Shown here: positions 33,465 through 41,067 of the stretch, piece after piece
How positions within the stretch are numbered: position 1 is the first letter of the stretch
Layout of the letters: every line of letters starts with the position of its first letter
DNA from: Methanobacteriota archaeon
Lineage (GTDB): Archaea; Thermoplasmatota; Thermoplasmata; RBG-16-68-12
Reading direction: 5' to 3'
NCBI GenBank assembly: GCA_005878985.1
Contig: VBMA01000126.1
Coordinates: forward strand, 1-41,067
Length of the DNA stretch: 41,067 nucleotides
Position numbers and translations under genes: made by a program
Notes under the pieces: model-generated
The model's database searches: none
What the model saw: the letters and a program-made list of their open reading frames with translations, nothing else
What the model was told of the DNA's origin: nothing

Positions 33465-34271
33465 TCACAGAAGGTCGAAGACGAGCTTCGCAGCGGCGAT
33501 GAACAAGACGATGATGAAGAGCAGCGCGACGGATCGAGTCCTCAACTTCTCGAGGCCCCACCGCGATCCGAGGTACGCGCCGACGAAGACGACCGGCATC
33601 AAGATCGGGATCAGGACGAACTCCGCGGGCCAAGCGAAGCCCCCGGGGCGGAGTGCCAGGTCGACCACGTACGCGGCGAAGCCGACCGCCGCCGTCGGGA
33701 TGATCAACAGCGACGACGTCCCGATCGCCTTCCGAGTTTTTCGGCCGAGGACGTAGACGAGAAGGGGTACGTTCAGCAAGCCGCCGCCGATCCCCATGCT
33801 CCCGGACAGGAAGCCGGACCCCGCCGTCGCGGCCGCCGTGCCGCCGATCCGGGGCGGCGTCAGCGCGGAGTCATCGTCCTCGTCGACGGAGCGGGCGTTC
33901 TTCACCCAGTCTCGGACCATGTACAGTCCGAAGACGATCAGCACCGCGGCGAAGAACGCCTCGAACGTTTCCTGATTCAGCACCTTCAGTGTGAAGACGG
34001 TCCCCACGACGGCTCCAATGAGAGCGCCCGTCAGGAGGACGCGGCCGAGGCGGAAGTCCACGAGTCCGCGCCGGTGATGGTTAATGACGGACGATGTCGC
34101 CGTCGCAATTGTCAGGGTGAGGGAGATCGGCACCGCCAAATCCTTGTCGGGCACGCCGGTGGACAGGAGGATCGGCACGAACAAGAGGCCACCGCCGAGG
34201 CCCAGGTTCGCGTAGATGAACGCCACGCCGAAAATGAGGCCGGCCTGAATCAAGAGCAGGACCGTGTCCAC
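33465..34271 (-). CDS. TSUP-family (TauE/SafE) permease
   Basis: This encodes 268 residues from GTG 34271. Two similar halves each begin with a hydrophobic helix and a Gly-rich GLGGGLLFVPIL or GIGGGLLNVPLL signature (about residues 24-36 and 155-166), the hallmark of TauE/SafE sulfite, sulfoacetate or organosulfur exporters. About eight helices are present. A charged acidic loop (VDEDDDS) separates the halves. Start position agrees with the symmetric TATA element at 34293-34301 (26 bases). Substrate unknown. Confidence 0.92.
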   Translation of the reverse strand: MDTVLLLIQAGLIFGVAFIYANLGLGGGLLFVPILLSTGVPDKDLAVPISLTLTIATATSSVINHHRRGLVDFRLGRVLLTGALIGAVVGTVFTLKVLNQETFEAFFAAVLIVFGLYMVRDWVKNARSVDEDDDSALTPPRIGGTAAATAGSGFLSGSMGIGGGLLNVPLLVYVLGRKTRKAIGTSSLLIIPTAAVGFAAYVVDLALRPGGFAWPAEFVLIPILMPVVFVGAYLGSRWGLEKLRTRSVALLFIIVLFIAAAKLVFDLL

Positions 34272-34292
34272 GCGACGCGAAAGTCGGTGCCG

Positions 34293-34301
34293 TATTAATT
34301 A
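34293..34301. promoter_or_regulatory. Symmetric TATA element driving two divergent leaderless genes
   Basis: TATTAATTA, with palindromic core TAATTA, is centred at 34297. The minus-strand GTG start (34271) is 26 bases to the left and the plus-strand TTG start (34322) is 25 bases to the right, both the expected TATA-to-start distance. One element could therefore direct both leaderless transcripts. Confidence 0.6.
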
Positions 34302-34321
34302 CTGACGAGAAATATCGGGAC

Positions 34322-35200
34322 TTGGACGGTGCGACCGGATTGGTCCTGCTCGTGCGATTTGGGGAAATTGCGTTGAAGAGCCGGTTCGTACGCCGCCAGC
34401 TCCGCGACCGGCTCGTCGCGAACATTCAGGATCTCTTCGCGGCCGAAGGCGTCGAGTGCATCACGGACTCCGACGAGGCGCGCGTCTATGTCTACGCGGA
34501 CGACGTGGCCCGAGCGCGCTCGATCCTCACGCGGGTGTTCGGCGTCGTCTCAATCAGCCCCGCCGCGGAGACGCATGCCGACCTCGCATCGCTGCGGCAC
34601 GTCGTCCTCTCCGAGGCGAAGTGGTCCCTCGCGGCCGGGAAGACGTTCGCGCTTCGGACGCGGCGCGTAGGTACCCATCCGTTCACGAGCCAAGACCTGG
34701 CCCGCGACCTCGGCGATGTCGTGCGTCTCGCCCATCCAGGGGTGCGCGTGAATCTGTCCCACCCCGATATCGAAATCCACATCGAAGTGCGCCAGAATCG
34801 CGCGTTCGTGTTCCGGGAGATCTGGCCCGGACCCGGCGGGCTCCCCCTCGGAAGCCAGGGCCGCGGCCTCGCGGTAGTCAAGAATCGCGACGGCATGGTC
34901 GCGGCGTGGATGGGGATGAAGCGCGGCTGTCGAATTGCCGTCGCGACGGCGCCAGGCGAACCGCTCGTCGAGCCCCTCCGCCGGTGGGACGTCCGTCTGA
35001 AGGTCCTCGACTTGCCGCCCGACGGACGCCTCGCGGAGCTGGTGAAAATCACCCGGGCGGACGCGGTGTTCCTCGGGACCCGATGGGCCTCGTTCAATCC
35101 CGGAGGGCGCGTGGGCCTCGACGTTCCTTTGTTCGAGCCGGTCATCGGACTTTCGGACGAGGAGGTCGGACGCCTCGCGGCCCAGATCGAATCGGCGTGA
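34322..35200 (+). CDS. ThiI-like THUMP protein with degenerate PP-loop
   Basis: This encodes 292 residues from TTG 34322. The N-terminal ferredoxin-like and THUMP domains (about 1-165, with LLVRFGEIALKSRFVRRQL) are those of ThiI, which binds tRNA. The next segment keeps ThiI landmarks GPGGLPLGSQGRGL and AAWMGMKRGC, but the ATP-binding PP-loop SGG-x-D-S between them is replaced by KNRDG (residues 187-191). The protein then continues as a shortened Rossmann-like half and lacks a rhodanese domain. Adenylation of U8 is therefore unlikely; an RNA-binding role without catalysis is inferred. Transcript probably leaderless. Confidence 0.85.
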   Translation: MDGATGLVLLVRFGEIALKSRFVRRQLRDRLVANIQDLFAAEGVECITDSDEARVYVYADDVARARSILTRVFGVVSISPAAETHADLASLRHVVLSEAKWSLAAGKTFALRTRRVGTHPFTSQDLARDLGDVVRLAHPGVRVNLSHPDIEIHIEVRQNRAFVFREIWPGPGGLPLGSQGRGLAVVKNRDGMVAAWMGMKRGCRIAVATAPGEPLVEPLRRWDVRLKVLDLPPDGRLAELVKITRADAVFLGTRWASFNPGGRVGLDVPLFEPVIGLSDEEVGRLAAQIESA

Positions 35201-35203
35201 CGT

Positions 35204-35869
35204 TCACTTGCCGGTGCGATCGTGCGAGCCAATGCTGGGCCGGATCTTCTCGGCTCCTTTGCCCTTGTACAAGAGCCCGCGGCCCTTCTTCCCCGCGGAC
35301 GTCAGGCCCCGGAAGACGCGCCCGCGGTTCGCGGGATTGGTGATCCAATTGATCTTCGGGTCACTCCGGATCGCGGGATGGTTCGGGTCGACGAGGATGA
35401 CCTCGTAGTACTTGTGCATCCCGTCCTCGCCGACCCAGTACGAGTTCAGGACCTCCATGTTCGGATAGTGCTTGGCGGTCCGCTCCTCCGCGATCCGCTG
35501 AATCGACTTCGCCATCGTGATCTTGACGAGCCCGCGGCGTTTCGGGTGTCGACCGCCCATCGGCCGTGGCCTTCGCCGGCCTCCTCGCCGGACCCTTGCA
35601 CGGACGACGACGTACCCTTGCTTTGCGCGATAACCGAGTTCGCGTGCGCGATCGATCCTCGTCGGCCGCTCCACGCGGACGAACGCGTTACCGCGGCGCC
35701 ACTCGACCATCCGTTGAAAATGAGTCTCCTTGACCACACCGGTCCCAGGATTTTTCCACGCCTGCTTGACGAACGTGTATAGGTTTCGCGGACGAGCCGG
35801 CGGCTTCGCCTCTGCGTCCGGGGCAATGCTCAGCTCCGGTTCCGGAGCCTTTGGGGTTTCGTCGGCCAT
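35204..35869 (-). CDS. rpl15e: Ribosomal protein L15e with N-terminal extension
   Basis: This encodes 221 residues from ATG 35869 (GGGGGTTGGG upstream). From residue 30 the sequence is L15e: [33 protein letters not shown], the basic [41 protein letters not shown] and the C-terminal [23 protein letters not shown] (key parts only). It is a structural protein of the large subunit. The first 29 residues are acidic and Ala/Pro-rich ([14 protein letters not shown] start) and are additional to the usual family start; they may be a lineage feature. It ends three bases from the ThiI-like gene, convergent. Confidence 0.97.
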   Translation of the reverse strand: MADETPKAPEPELSIAPDAEAKPPARPRNLYTFVKQAWKNPGTGVVKETHFQRMVEWRRGNAFVRVERPTRIDRARELGYRAKQGYVVVRARVRRGGRRRPRPMGGRHPKRRGLVKITMAKSIQRIAEERTAKHYPNMEVLNSYWVGEDGMHKYYEVILVDPNHPAIRSDPKINWITNPANRGRVFRGLTSAGKKGRGLLYKGKGAEKIRPSIGSHDRTGK

Positions 35870-36064
35870 TTCCCAACCCCCTGGATTTACGGATTCGCCC
35901 GAAGGTACAACTCCCGACCAGGGACGTCGAAAGCGCCGCGCCAATGGGGCGAGACTATTAAGCCCTTTCTTCCATGCGGCGGCCCGCTCTCCTGGAGACA
36001 CGCACGTCCCGGAGGGCCTCCCACCACGGCGAACAGGAATCCCCGAATGTTCGGTGGGCACAAA

Positions 36065-36074
36065 TTGGATATTT
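36065..36074 (+). promoter_or_regulatory. TATA-like element before the gene at 36100
   Basis: TTGGATATTT is centred about 30 bases before ATG 36100. It supports that internal start (near-leaderless) over an upstream ATG at 35974. Confidence 0.4.
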
Positions 36075-36099
36075 GGGGGACGCCATCATTCCGTCGACC

Positions 36100-36897
36100 A
36101 TGTTCGTGGATTCTGCGCCTGGTCCATCCATATGGTTCGACACTCCCACGTTCGGCGTGGTCCGGACTGGAATCGCCAGAGCGTTTCGGTGGCTATCTGT
36201 TGCGTTGGCGGTGTATGCCGGCTCCGCGGCGATGGCGAGCGCGTCCGTGGGGTTATGGCTGCTTGCGTTGGAGACGTCGAACCGCGCGGATCCGATCTCA
36301 GGCGTCTTCAATCTAGCCGGAGGGATTACCACTCTCGCCGCGGCATTTCTGGCCCTTGCGGCGTTAGTCCTCCTGCTGATCGCATGCGACAAGTTGCGAC
36401 CCTCCGCGCAGGTCGTCCTCGGAACGACGGCTCCGGTCTTGCAGTGGTATCGAACGGCGCTGGTTTTTGCCTTCACGCTCGCCTTGCTCACCTCGCTCTC
36501 CGTTGTGGGTTGGATGTTTTCTCGGGGTCCGTCGATCTTCGGGCCCGTCACTCTGGCGCTAAGCGGGGCGACCGCGATCGCGTTCCTCGCCGCTGTGCTC
36601 CTGCCCTTGCATTCCCTCGTCCCGCAGAACCGGAGGGCTGGCCTCTGGGTCGTCGCAGCCCTCTCGATCGCGGCAATCATCGCGGAGGCCATCGTCCCGA
36701 TGGGCGCGATGTCCGGACACCCTCCGGCCACGAATTGGATGACCCTCGGCGGCTTCCCACTCCTGAACTGGCATCTCGTGTTCGGGGCCATTGTAGCTGC
36801 GTGTAGCGCCTTCCTCGCATGGAGCTACTGGGGCGTTGCCGTCGAGCTCGCCGCCCGCCCGCGCCGCCCCTTCACGAGACCGGAACGCGTTGCCTGA
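36100..36897 (+). CDS. Multi-span membrane protein of unknown function
   Basis: This encodes 265 residues from ATG 36100; the open frame reaches back to 35974, but the extra N-terminus is polar and basic, and a TATA-like element lies inside it. Six or seven hydrophobic helices follow (about residues 30-50, 67-90, 115-138, 147-168, 178-198 and 220-245). The C-terminus is basic (RPRRPFTRPERVA). No family is recognised. It is divergent from L15e and overlaps the DUF5655-like gene tail to tail by 26 bases. Confidence 0.72.
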   Translation: MFVDSAPGPSIWFDTPTFGVVRTGIARAFRWLSVALAVYAGSAAMASASVGLWLLALETSNRADPISGVFNLAGGITTLAAAFLALAALVLLLIACDKLRPSAQVVLGTTAPVLQWYRTALVFAFTLALLTSLSVVGWMFSRGPSIFGPVTLALSGATAIAFLAAVLLPLHSLVPQNRRAGLWVVAALSIAAIIAEAIVPMGAMSGHPPATNWMTLGGFPLLNWHLVFGAIVAACSAFLAWSYWGVAVELAARPRRPFTRPERVA

Positions 36898-37288
36898 GTC
36901 GGCGAGGTTTGCGCCCGTTTGGCTCGAGCCCGTGCAGATAGGACTGATGAATTAGCGCGGCGGCCGCTGCGACCTGGTGGATGGACCGCACCTCGACTCG
37001 CGTCCGGAACCAACCCCAACCTTGAGTCGGCGGCGCGCGTTTCGCGAGACCGGAACCGTCTCGGAGTTCTCGAGGGGACGGCAGGAGAAAGATCTGAACA
37101 CGTTCTCCGAGGGGGCGTATCTCAGCGAATATTCGACTCCCCTTGCGACTTCGCCATGAGATCCAATGCTCGCTTACACGCTCGTCGATCCGGTCATCTC
37201 GCCGCGCAGCTGCGATTTGCAGTCGATTCCGCAGCCTGAGCACGATCTCCCTCGACAATTCGCTCGTCCGTTCGAGTGCCGTTCCCAA
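36872..37288 (-). CDS. DUF5655-like protein
   Basis: This encodes 138 residues from TTG 37288, three bases after the stop of the methylase gene and preceded by GGGAGGT. A helical N-terminus (about 1-40) is followed by a strand/helix core (EHWISWRSRKGSRIFAEIRP, QIFLLPSP, GWGWFRTRVEVRSIHQV, ALIHQSYLHGL). The order resembles the small DUF5655 fold that is often found in or beside nucleases and restriction systems; the match is by eye. The C-terminal tail is basic. Function unknown. Confidence 0.65.
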   Translation of the reverse strand: MGTALERTSELSREIVLRLRNRLQIAAARRDDRIDERVSEHWISWRSRKGSRIFAEIRPLGERVQIFLLPSPRELRDGSGLAKRAPPTQGWGWFRTRVEVRSIHQVAAAAALIHQSYLHGLEPNGRKPRRLRQRVPVS

Positions 37289-37291
37289 GTT

Positions 37292-38041
37292 TCAACCTCC
37301 CGATTCTCCAGCCTGTCTCCGCAGGATGAAGAGGAACTTGAAACCGCGGAGGAAGAAGTTGAACCGCCGGGCCCGATGCTCCCACATCGGGGAGGCAGAC
37401 CGATCATGGTGGCGAACCAGGACAATCGTGTCGATGGGCTCGAAGTGGCGCTCGAGTAAGCTGAGAAGCCGAAAACCTACCGCCGTGTACACGCCACCGC
37501 GGTACTCATCTGCGATAATCCAACCGAGGACGCCGCCGGGGCGGAGGACCCGATGCGCTTCCGAGACGACCTTTTCCATCTCGTCGTAGAAACGCGGGTC
37601 GCGGCACGAGATTCGACCAAGACAGCGGGGGTCCGCGCTGTATGCGACGTTGTCCGAATACGGGGAGTCGATTACCGCCAGCGCGGCGGTCTTCGTCGGG
37701 ACAGGCCAGGCACGGGCATCCGCGCGGAGGATGTGGGGCCGTCGCGGCACGAGATCGAACGAGACCGCCCGTCGACCGAGGGCCCGGGCCACATCGCCGA
37801 TCGTCCCCGATCCGGCCATCGGATCTACCACGAGGTCGCCGGGACCCGAATACCGACGGACCAGGTTCGCCGCGCACCCCGCGGGGGTCACGCCGTTGAA
37901 CGATGCGTCGCCCGCATCCGGATGGCCGGCGGCCTGCGACGGGAAGTCCCACGACGTGTAGGCCTCCAGATCGGTGCGGCCCAGCATCTCCCACGCCTCC
38001 GCCGGAACCACGGATTGCGCGAGCGAAGCGGTCGGGGCCAT
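37292..38041 (-). CDS. DNA methylase-like protein (amino-MTase fold)
   Basis: This encodes 249 residues from ATG 38041. The open frame continues far upstream but only antisense to the pfkB gene. SAM-binding motif I is DPMAGSGT (73-80). The catalytic motif usually written (D/N/S)PP(Y/W) appears as DSPY (125-128), with serine in place of the first proline. Later strands include VLRPGGVLGWII. The target (N4-C, N6-A or RNA) is unclear. No restriction enzyme is next to it. A CATATGAA element (38064-38071) is centred 26 bases upstream, suggesting leaderless transcription. Confidence 0.83.
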   Translation of the reverse strand: MAPTASLAQSVVPAEAWEMLGRTDLEAYTSWDFPSQAAGHPDAGDASFNGVTPAGCAANLVRRYSGPGDLVVDPMAGSGTIGDVARALGRRAVSFDLVPRRPHILRADARAWPVPTKTAALAVIDSPYSDNVAYSADPRCLGRISCRDPRFYDEMEKVVSEAHRVLRPGGVLGWIIADEYRGGVYTAVGFRLLSLLERHFEPIDTIVLVRHHDRSASPMWEHRARRFNFFLRGFKFLFILRRQAGESGG

Positions 38042-38063
38042 GGTAGATGGTACACCGCCGGGC

Positions 38064-38071
38064 CATATGAA
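38064..38071 (-). promoter_or_regulatory. TATA-like element of the methylase gene
   Basis: TTCATATG on the minus strand is centred 26 bases before ATG 38041. It supports a leaderless start and separates this gene from the pfkB gene upstream. Confidence 0.5.
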
Positions 38072-38111
38072 CGGCGTCCGCAGAGGGAGATATGTGAAAG
38101 TGAAAATCTGC

Positions 38112-39062
38112 CTAGGGTGGGGCGAATCGTCGAAGGAAGCGGCGGACCTCCCCGCGGGTCGGGTACGGCCGTCGTCGATCCCGCAAGTGAAGGGCGGCGG
38201 CGGCATTCGCGAAGCGCAGCGATTCGCCGACGGACGGCCGCGCCAATTTAGCGTACGCATACGCTGCGTTGAACACGTCCCCGCATCCCGTCGGATTGTC
38301 GATCGCCACATCGAACGCGGGACTCCGGACGACCCCGGAGGGCGTGATGAGGGTCGCCCCGCGCTCCCCCTGATGGATGACGACTTCGCCGGCCCCCAAC
38401 GAGCGAAGCCGCTTTCCCGCTCGAATCGGCGACTTGTCGCCGGCCACTGCACAAATCTCGGTCTCGTTCCCGAAGAACACGTCGACGTGAGGGAGGCAGA
38501 TGCGGACCGCCTGAATGCGGTCCGCGGGCCACCCCTGGGGATCCGTCGACACGTCCAGCGAGGTCGTCGCCCCGAGCCGTCGGGCGCGGGCGAGGAGCGT
38601 CGCGGTCGGCTTCCCGACGAGGCCGCTCGTCCACCAGAACCCGGATCGATGCACATGATGGGCGCCTCGAATGGCCCGAAGCGGGACGTCCGAGAGCCGC
38701 AGCCTCGCGTTCGCGCCCGGATTCGTGACGAGTGCGCGCCTCCCGGTGGACCAGGTCAAGGCCATCGTGCTCCCGGTGGGTCGGCTTGGATCGATACGGA
38801 GACGCGCGCGGACTCCGTACTCCCGATACCGGTCGCGCAGGAGCTTCGCGTTCGAATCCGATCCCACGGCCCCGATGAAGGTCGTCGAGGCGCCCAGGCT
38901 CGACATCTGGAGCGCGAAGTTGGTCGCGTTCCCCCCCGGCAACGGATCGAACCGGGGAACCTCCGCCTGCACATCGCCCGGCGCGAAATCCTCCATCGGG
39001 GGTGTGACCAAGTCGACAATTCCGTCGCCGATCGCGACGACGCGCGGCGGTCGCGAACCCAT
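38112..39062 (-). CDS. PfkB/ribokinase-family sugar kinase
   Basis: This encodes 316 residues from ATG 39062. Ribokinase fold signatures are the GIVDLV start, GGNATNFALQMSSLG (about 43-57) and the C-terminal DNPTGCGDVFNAAY with catalytic D262 (family consensus GAGD, here GCGD). NETE at 199-202 is the usual metal/phosphate-site motif. Members phosphorylate sugars, nucleosides or other small alcohols; substrate cannot be assigned. It starts three bases after the zinc-ribbon gene, likely one transcript. Confidence 0.93.
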   Translation of the reverse strand: MGSRPPRVVAIGDGIVDLVTPPMEDFAPGDVQAEVPRFDPLPGGNATNFALQMSSLGASTTFIGAVGSDSNAKLLRDRYREYGVRARLRIDPSRPTGSTMALTWSTGRRALVTNPGANARLRLSDVPLRAIRGAHHVHRSGFWWTSGLVGKPTATLLARARRLGATTSLDVSTDPQGWPADRIQAVRICLPHVDVFFGNETEICAVAGDKSPIRAGKRLRSLGAGEVVIHQGERGATLITPSGVVRSPAFDVAIDNPTGCGDVFNAAYAYAKLARPSVGESLRFANAAAALHLRDRRRPYPTRGEVRRFLRRFAPP

Positions 39063-39065
39063 CCG

Positions 39066-39224
39066 TCACGCCCGCCAAAGTCCTTGCCGCTTCAACTCCT
39101 CGACGACGAGCTTGTAGTCCGCCGGCCGACCGCATCGCGGGCAGAACAGACTTCCGTGCGCATCTCGGACCGGGTCGGGTCCTTCCCACCCGCAGTAGCG
39201 GCACAGCGCGTCCGTCGCCGACAT
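39066..39224 (-). CDS. Small zinc-ribbon protein
   Basis: This encodes 52 residues from ATG 39224, nine bases after the PolB stop. Four cysteines form a rubredoxin/zinc-ribbon knuckle pair, C8-x2-C11 and C28-x2-C31 (CRYCGWEG and CPRCGRPAD). A helix VVEELKRQGLW follows. It is too small for an enzyme; perhaps an accessory protein for the neighbouring polymerase. The longer open frame upstream overlaps PolB and is rejected. Confidence 0.75.
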   Translation of the reverse strand: MSATDALCRYCGWEGPDPVRDAHGSLFCPRCGRPADYKLVVEELKRQGLWRA

Positions 39225-39232
39225 CGTCTCCC

Positions 39233-41067
39233 TCAGAAGAAATCCTCGAGCGTGAGCTTCTTGTCGGCCCGGCGAGGCGATTCCGCCGGTAGGGCCTCGT
39301 TGAAATCGTCGCTGGACAGCGACTTCTGCTGCGACCGCTTGCCCGTGAGGAGGGCCTTCTCGTCCCAGCCGTAGACCTCGGTTACATAGGCGAGGGTCTG
39401 CGCGACGCGACGCGCATAGTACTCCCAGTCCGGCCGCTTCTCGAACTTCGCACCGGAGAGGTACGGCTCGACCTGCATCGGCGATTCCTTGTGGTCCGTC
39501 ACGATCCACGAGACCTTCATCCCGGGCATGAACTCCTCGCCCATCTGTTCGAGCTTGCGCGCGGCGATGACGTTACTCATCGAGTCCGGGTTCACGTATT
39601 GGTTCTCCTCTTTCACGGTGCGGGAAATCACCAGCATCTCGATCGGATCTTTCTCCGGGTTCGTGAGCGGCGGGTGCCCGTCGCGGACCTCCGCGACGAT
39701 CCGCCTTGCGAGTTCGATCGCTCCGTCCGGGTCGTTGTCGAGGATCTTGTCGAACACGAGGAGCTGGGCTTCGCTCTGGAGGTCGAACGCGTCGGTCCGG
39801 CGGATCTCGTACCCTCGGACCATGATCTCGCCTTCCGTGGGCCAGGCGACCTTCCCGGCGTACCGCTTCTTCCGCCCGTGGCTGAACAGGCTCCGGTACA
39901 CCTTGTCCACTTCCATGCTGATTCGCCCGCGCGAGAAGCGCTCCGCGGTCTTCCGTGCAAACTCCAGGGAAGGTTCCAAACCGGGCGTGGGCGACTGGAA
40001 GAACACGGAGTCCGTGTCGGCGTACACCACCTTGACGCCATCGGCCTCGAGTTCCGAGATGATCCCTTTGATACGTTCCCTCGCGAACGCGGTAATTGAG
40101 GCCCCGACCTTCGGGTCGTTGAACCGATAGAAGGACGAAGCGAGGACGCCGTAGAATGCGTTCATGAGGACCTTGATCGCCGCCTGGAGGCCGTCGTAGA
40201 ACTCCCGCATCTCGGGGTCCGTGGCCTCGCGCATCTTCGTCCGCACGTCTTGGCGGTCCTTCATGAGGCTCGCCAGGATCACGGGGAGAAGCCCTTTCTT
40301 CACGTCGGCGGAGAGGAACTTCGCCCCGGTCGGGCTCTCAATCGTCCCCTGCGGTGAGACGGTCGTGAAGCAGATGTTGTTCTCGATGATCAGGGACGGA
40401 TACATCGCCCGGAAGTCGAGCGAGATCACCCACTCATACAGGCCGGGCTGCAGGCTGTGCACATAGCCGCCTTCGATTTGTTCGACCCGGCCTCCACGCA
40501 TCTTCATCATCGGGACCGCGACGAGGGCGCGGTCTGCGGCACGAATGAGGATCGAGTCGATCAGATTCGACGTACGCCCATGCAGCACGTCCTCCAGGGG
40601 GAGCTTGCTCACGGCCGCGAGGTCCAACGTCTTCTCGATCCGGCCGATCTTCTCGAGGATCCGGAGCGAGAGGTCCGCGTCGTTTAGACAATACCGGATG
40701 ACCTTTTCGCGGTCCCTCGCCCATTCTTCGTCGATATGACGCCGCGAGAGCTCGTGTTTTCCTTCGCCGAGCAGTTGCCGTCCCACATAGTCGAGCGTCT
40801 CCTGCTTCATGTGCAAGCTCAAGCGCTCCGCCCGCACGGCCCACCAGACGTCCGTCAGGATGCGGCCGTCGACGCGCCAGAACCGTTCGCCGAGGTGGAA
40901 GAAGTCCGAGAAGTCGCGCGCGAGCTGGAGCCTCGGAATCCCGTTCTTGGCGGCGCGATCGATGAGGACGGGCAGGTCGTAGCCGTCGATGTTGTATCCG
41001 GAGATGATGTCCGGGTCGAGTTCGTGGACGAGCTTGACGAACCCCTCGACGATCTCCCGCTCGCTCC
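39233..41067 (-). CDS. polB: DNA polymerase family B (5' end outside window)
   Basis: About 611 C-terminal codons are present; the N-terminus lies beyond base 41067. The proofreading exonuclease region is seen in EL-DPDIISGYNIDGYDLPVL (near 40990) and YCLNDADLSLRILEK. Polymerase motif A reads DFRAMYPSLI, motif B KVLMNAFYGVLASS and motif C YADTDSVF. The final residues KLTLEDFF resemble a PCNA-interacting peptide, with Lys where Gln is usual. It is a replicative-type polymerase. It heads a minus-strand run ending at the DUF5655-like gene. Confidence 0.96.
   Translation of the reverse strand, partial: SEREIVEGFVKLVHELDPDIISGYNIDGYDLPVLIDRAAKNGIPRLQLARDFSDFFHLGERFWRVDGRILTDVWWAVRAERLSLHMKQETLDYVGRQLLGEGKHELSRRHIDEEWARDREKVIRYCLNDADLSLRILEKIGRIEKTLDLAAVSKLPLEDVLHGRTSNLIDSILIRAADRALVAVPMMKMRGGRVEQIEGGYVHSLQPGLYEWVISLDFRAMYPSLIIENNICFTTVSPQGTIESPTGAKFLSADVKKGLLPVILASLMKDRQDVRTKMREATDPEMREFYDGLQAAIKVLMNAFYGVLASSFYRFNDPKVGASITAFARERIKGIISELEADGVKVVYADTDSVFFQSPTPGLEPSLEFARKTAERFSRGRISMEVDKVYRSLFSHGRKKRYAGKVAWPTEGEIMVRGYEIRRTDAFDLQSEAQLLVFDKILDNDPDGAIELARRIVAEVRDGHPPLTNPEKDPIEMLVISRTVKEENQYVNPDSMSNVIAARKLEQMGEEFMPGMKVSWIVTDHKESPMQVEPYLSGAKFEKRPDWEYYARRVAQTLAYVTEVYGWDEKALLTGKRSQQKSLSSDDFNEALPAESPRRADKKLTLEDFF

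Noticed and set aside
38042-38656. Upstream extension of the methylase frame
   Set aside because: Antisense-like composition inside the pfkB gene; a TATA element and ATG at 38041 give the proper start.
1-41067. CRISPR arrays, insertion sequences, rRNA, prophage genes
   Set aside because: No regularly spaced repeats, transposase-like proteins, inverted-repeat ends or rRNA-like sequence were seen.

Overview
This 41 kb window is GC-rich archaeal chromosome. Archaeal markers are a group II chaperonin (thermosome), a Cdc48/VAT-type double AAA ATPase, ribosomal protein L15e, a family B DNA polymerase, an RqcH/NFACT protein, a JAMM protease and two tRNAs without encoded CCA. Starts are often preceded by a TATA-like element about 26 bases upstream, so much of the transcription looks leaderless. 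A complete DnaK-DnaJ-GrpE set (a bacterial-type machine found in only some archaea), TrpB2, HtpX and the high GC would fit a Thermoplasmatota-like lineage. That placement is inference; no rRNA is present. No IS element, prophage, CRISPR array or other obvious mobile DNA was seen.

Layout. 1-1100: two tandem paralogous single-span membrane proteins (the first cut by the window edge). 1.4-6.4 kb: VOC-fold protein, tRNA-Thr, RqcH, TrpB2, HtpX. 6.4-10.8 kb: an unknown protein, a DoxX-like membrane protein, type I glutamine synthetase broken by one frameshift and divergent from an Lrp/AsnC regulator, a PRC-barrel protein and a membrane protein. 10.8-15.5 kb: Cdc48, a SHOCT-plus-beta-helix protein opposite a winged-helix regulator with a similar SHOCT-like tail, and an RNase H-fold-like protein. 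15.6-21.5 kb: a five-gene protein-folding operon read on the minus strand, thermosome-hsp20-grpE-dnaK-dnaJ, with a tiny membrane ORF tail to tail with dnaJ. 21.7-28.8 kb: a membrane protein, IMPase/FBPase-like phosphatase, NAD kinase and JAMM protease, then an opposing set for activated amino sugar (GlmM-like mutase, GlmU-like nucleotidylyltransferase, GT4 glycosyltransferase) and two small unknowns. 28.8-34.3 kb: tRNA-Leu, an AT-richer 465-base gap, a GSA-aminomutase-family enzyme, and a coupled saccharopine-dehydrogenase-like/MFS pair, then a TSUP permease. 34.3-41.1 kb: a ThiI-like protein lacking its PP-loop, L15e, a membrane protein, and a minus-strand run of PolB (5' end outside the window), zinc ribbon, PfkB kinase, DNA-methylase-like protein and DUF5655-like protein.

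How it fits together. Most content is housekeeping: proteostasis (RqcH, HtpX, Cdc48, thermosome, Hsp20, DnaKJ/GrpE, JAMM), nitrogen assimilation with a possible local regulator, NAD(P) balance, amino-sugar activation, translation and replication. The less ordinary items are the ThiI-like protein without its catalytic loop, the RNase H-like archaeal protein, the SHOCT-linked divergent pair with a possible leaderless small gene between them, the opine-like dehydrogenase/exporter pair, and a TATA element placed symmetrically between two leaderless genes at 34.3 kb. I see no clearly complete, previously undescribed system; the candidates are graded in the findings.
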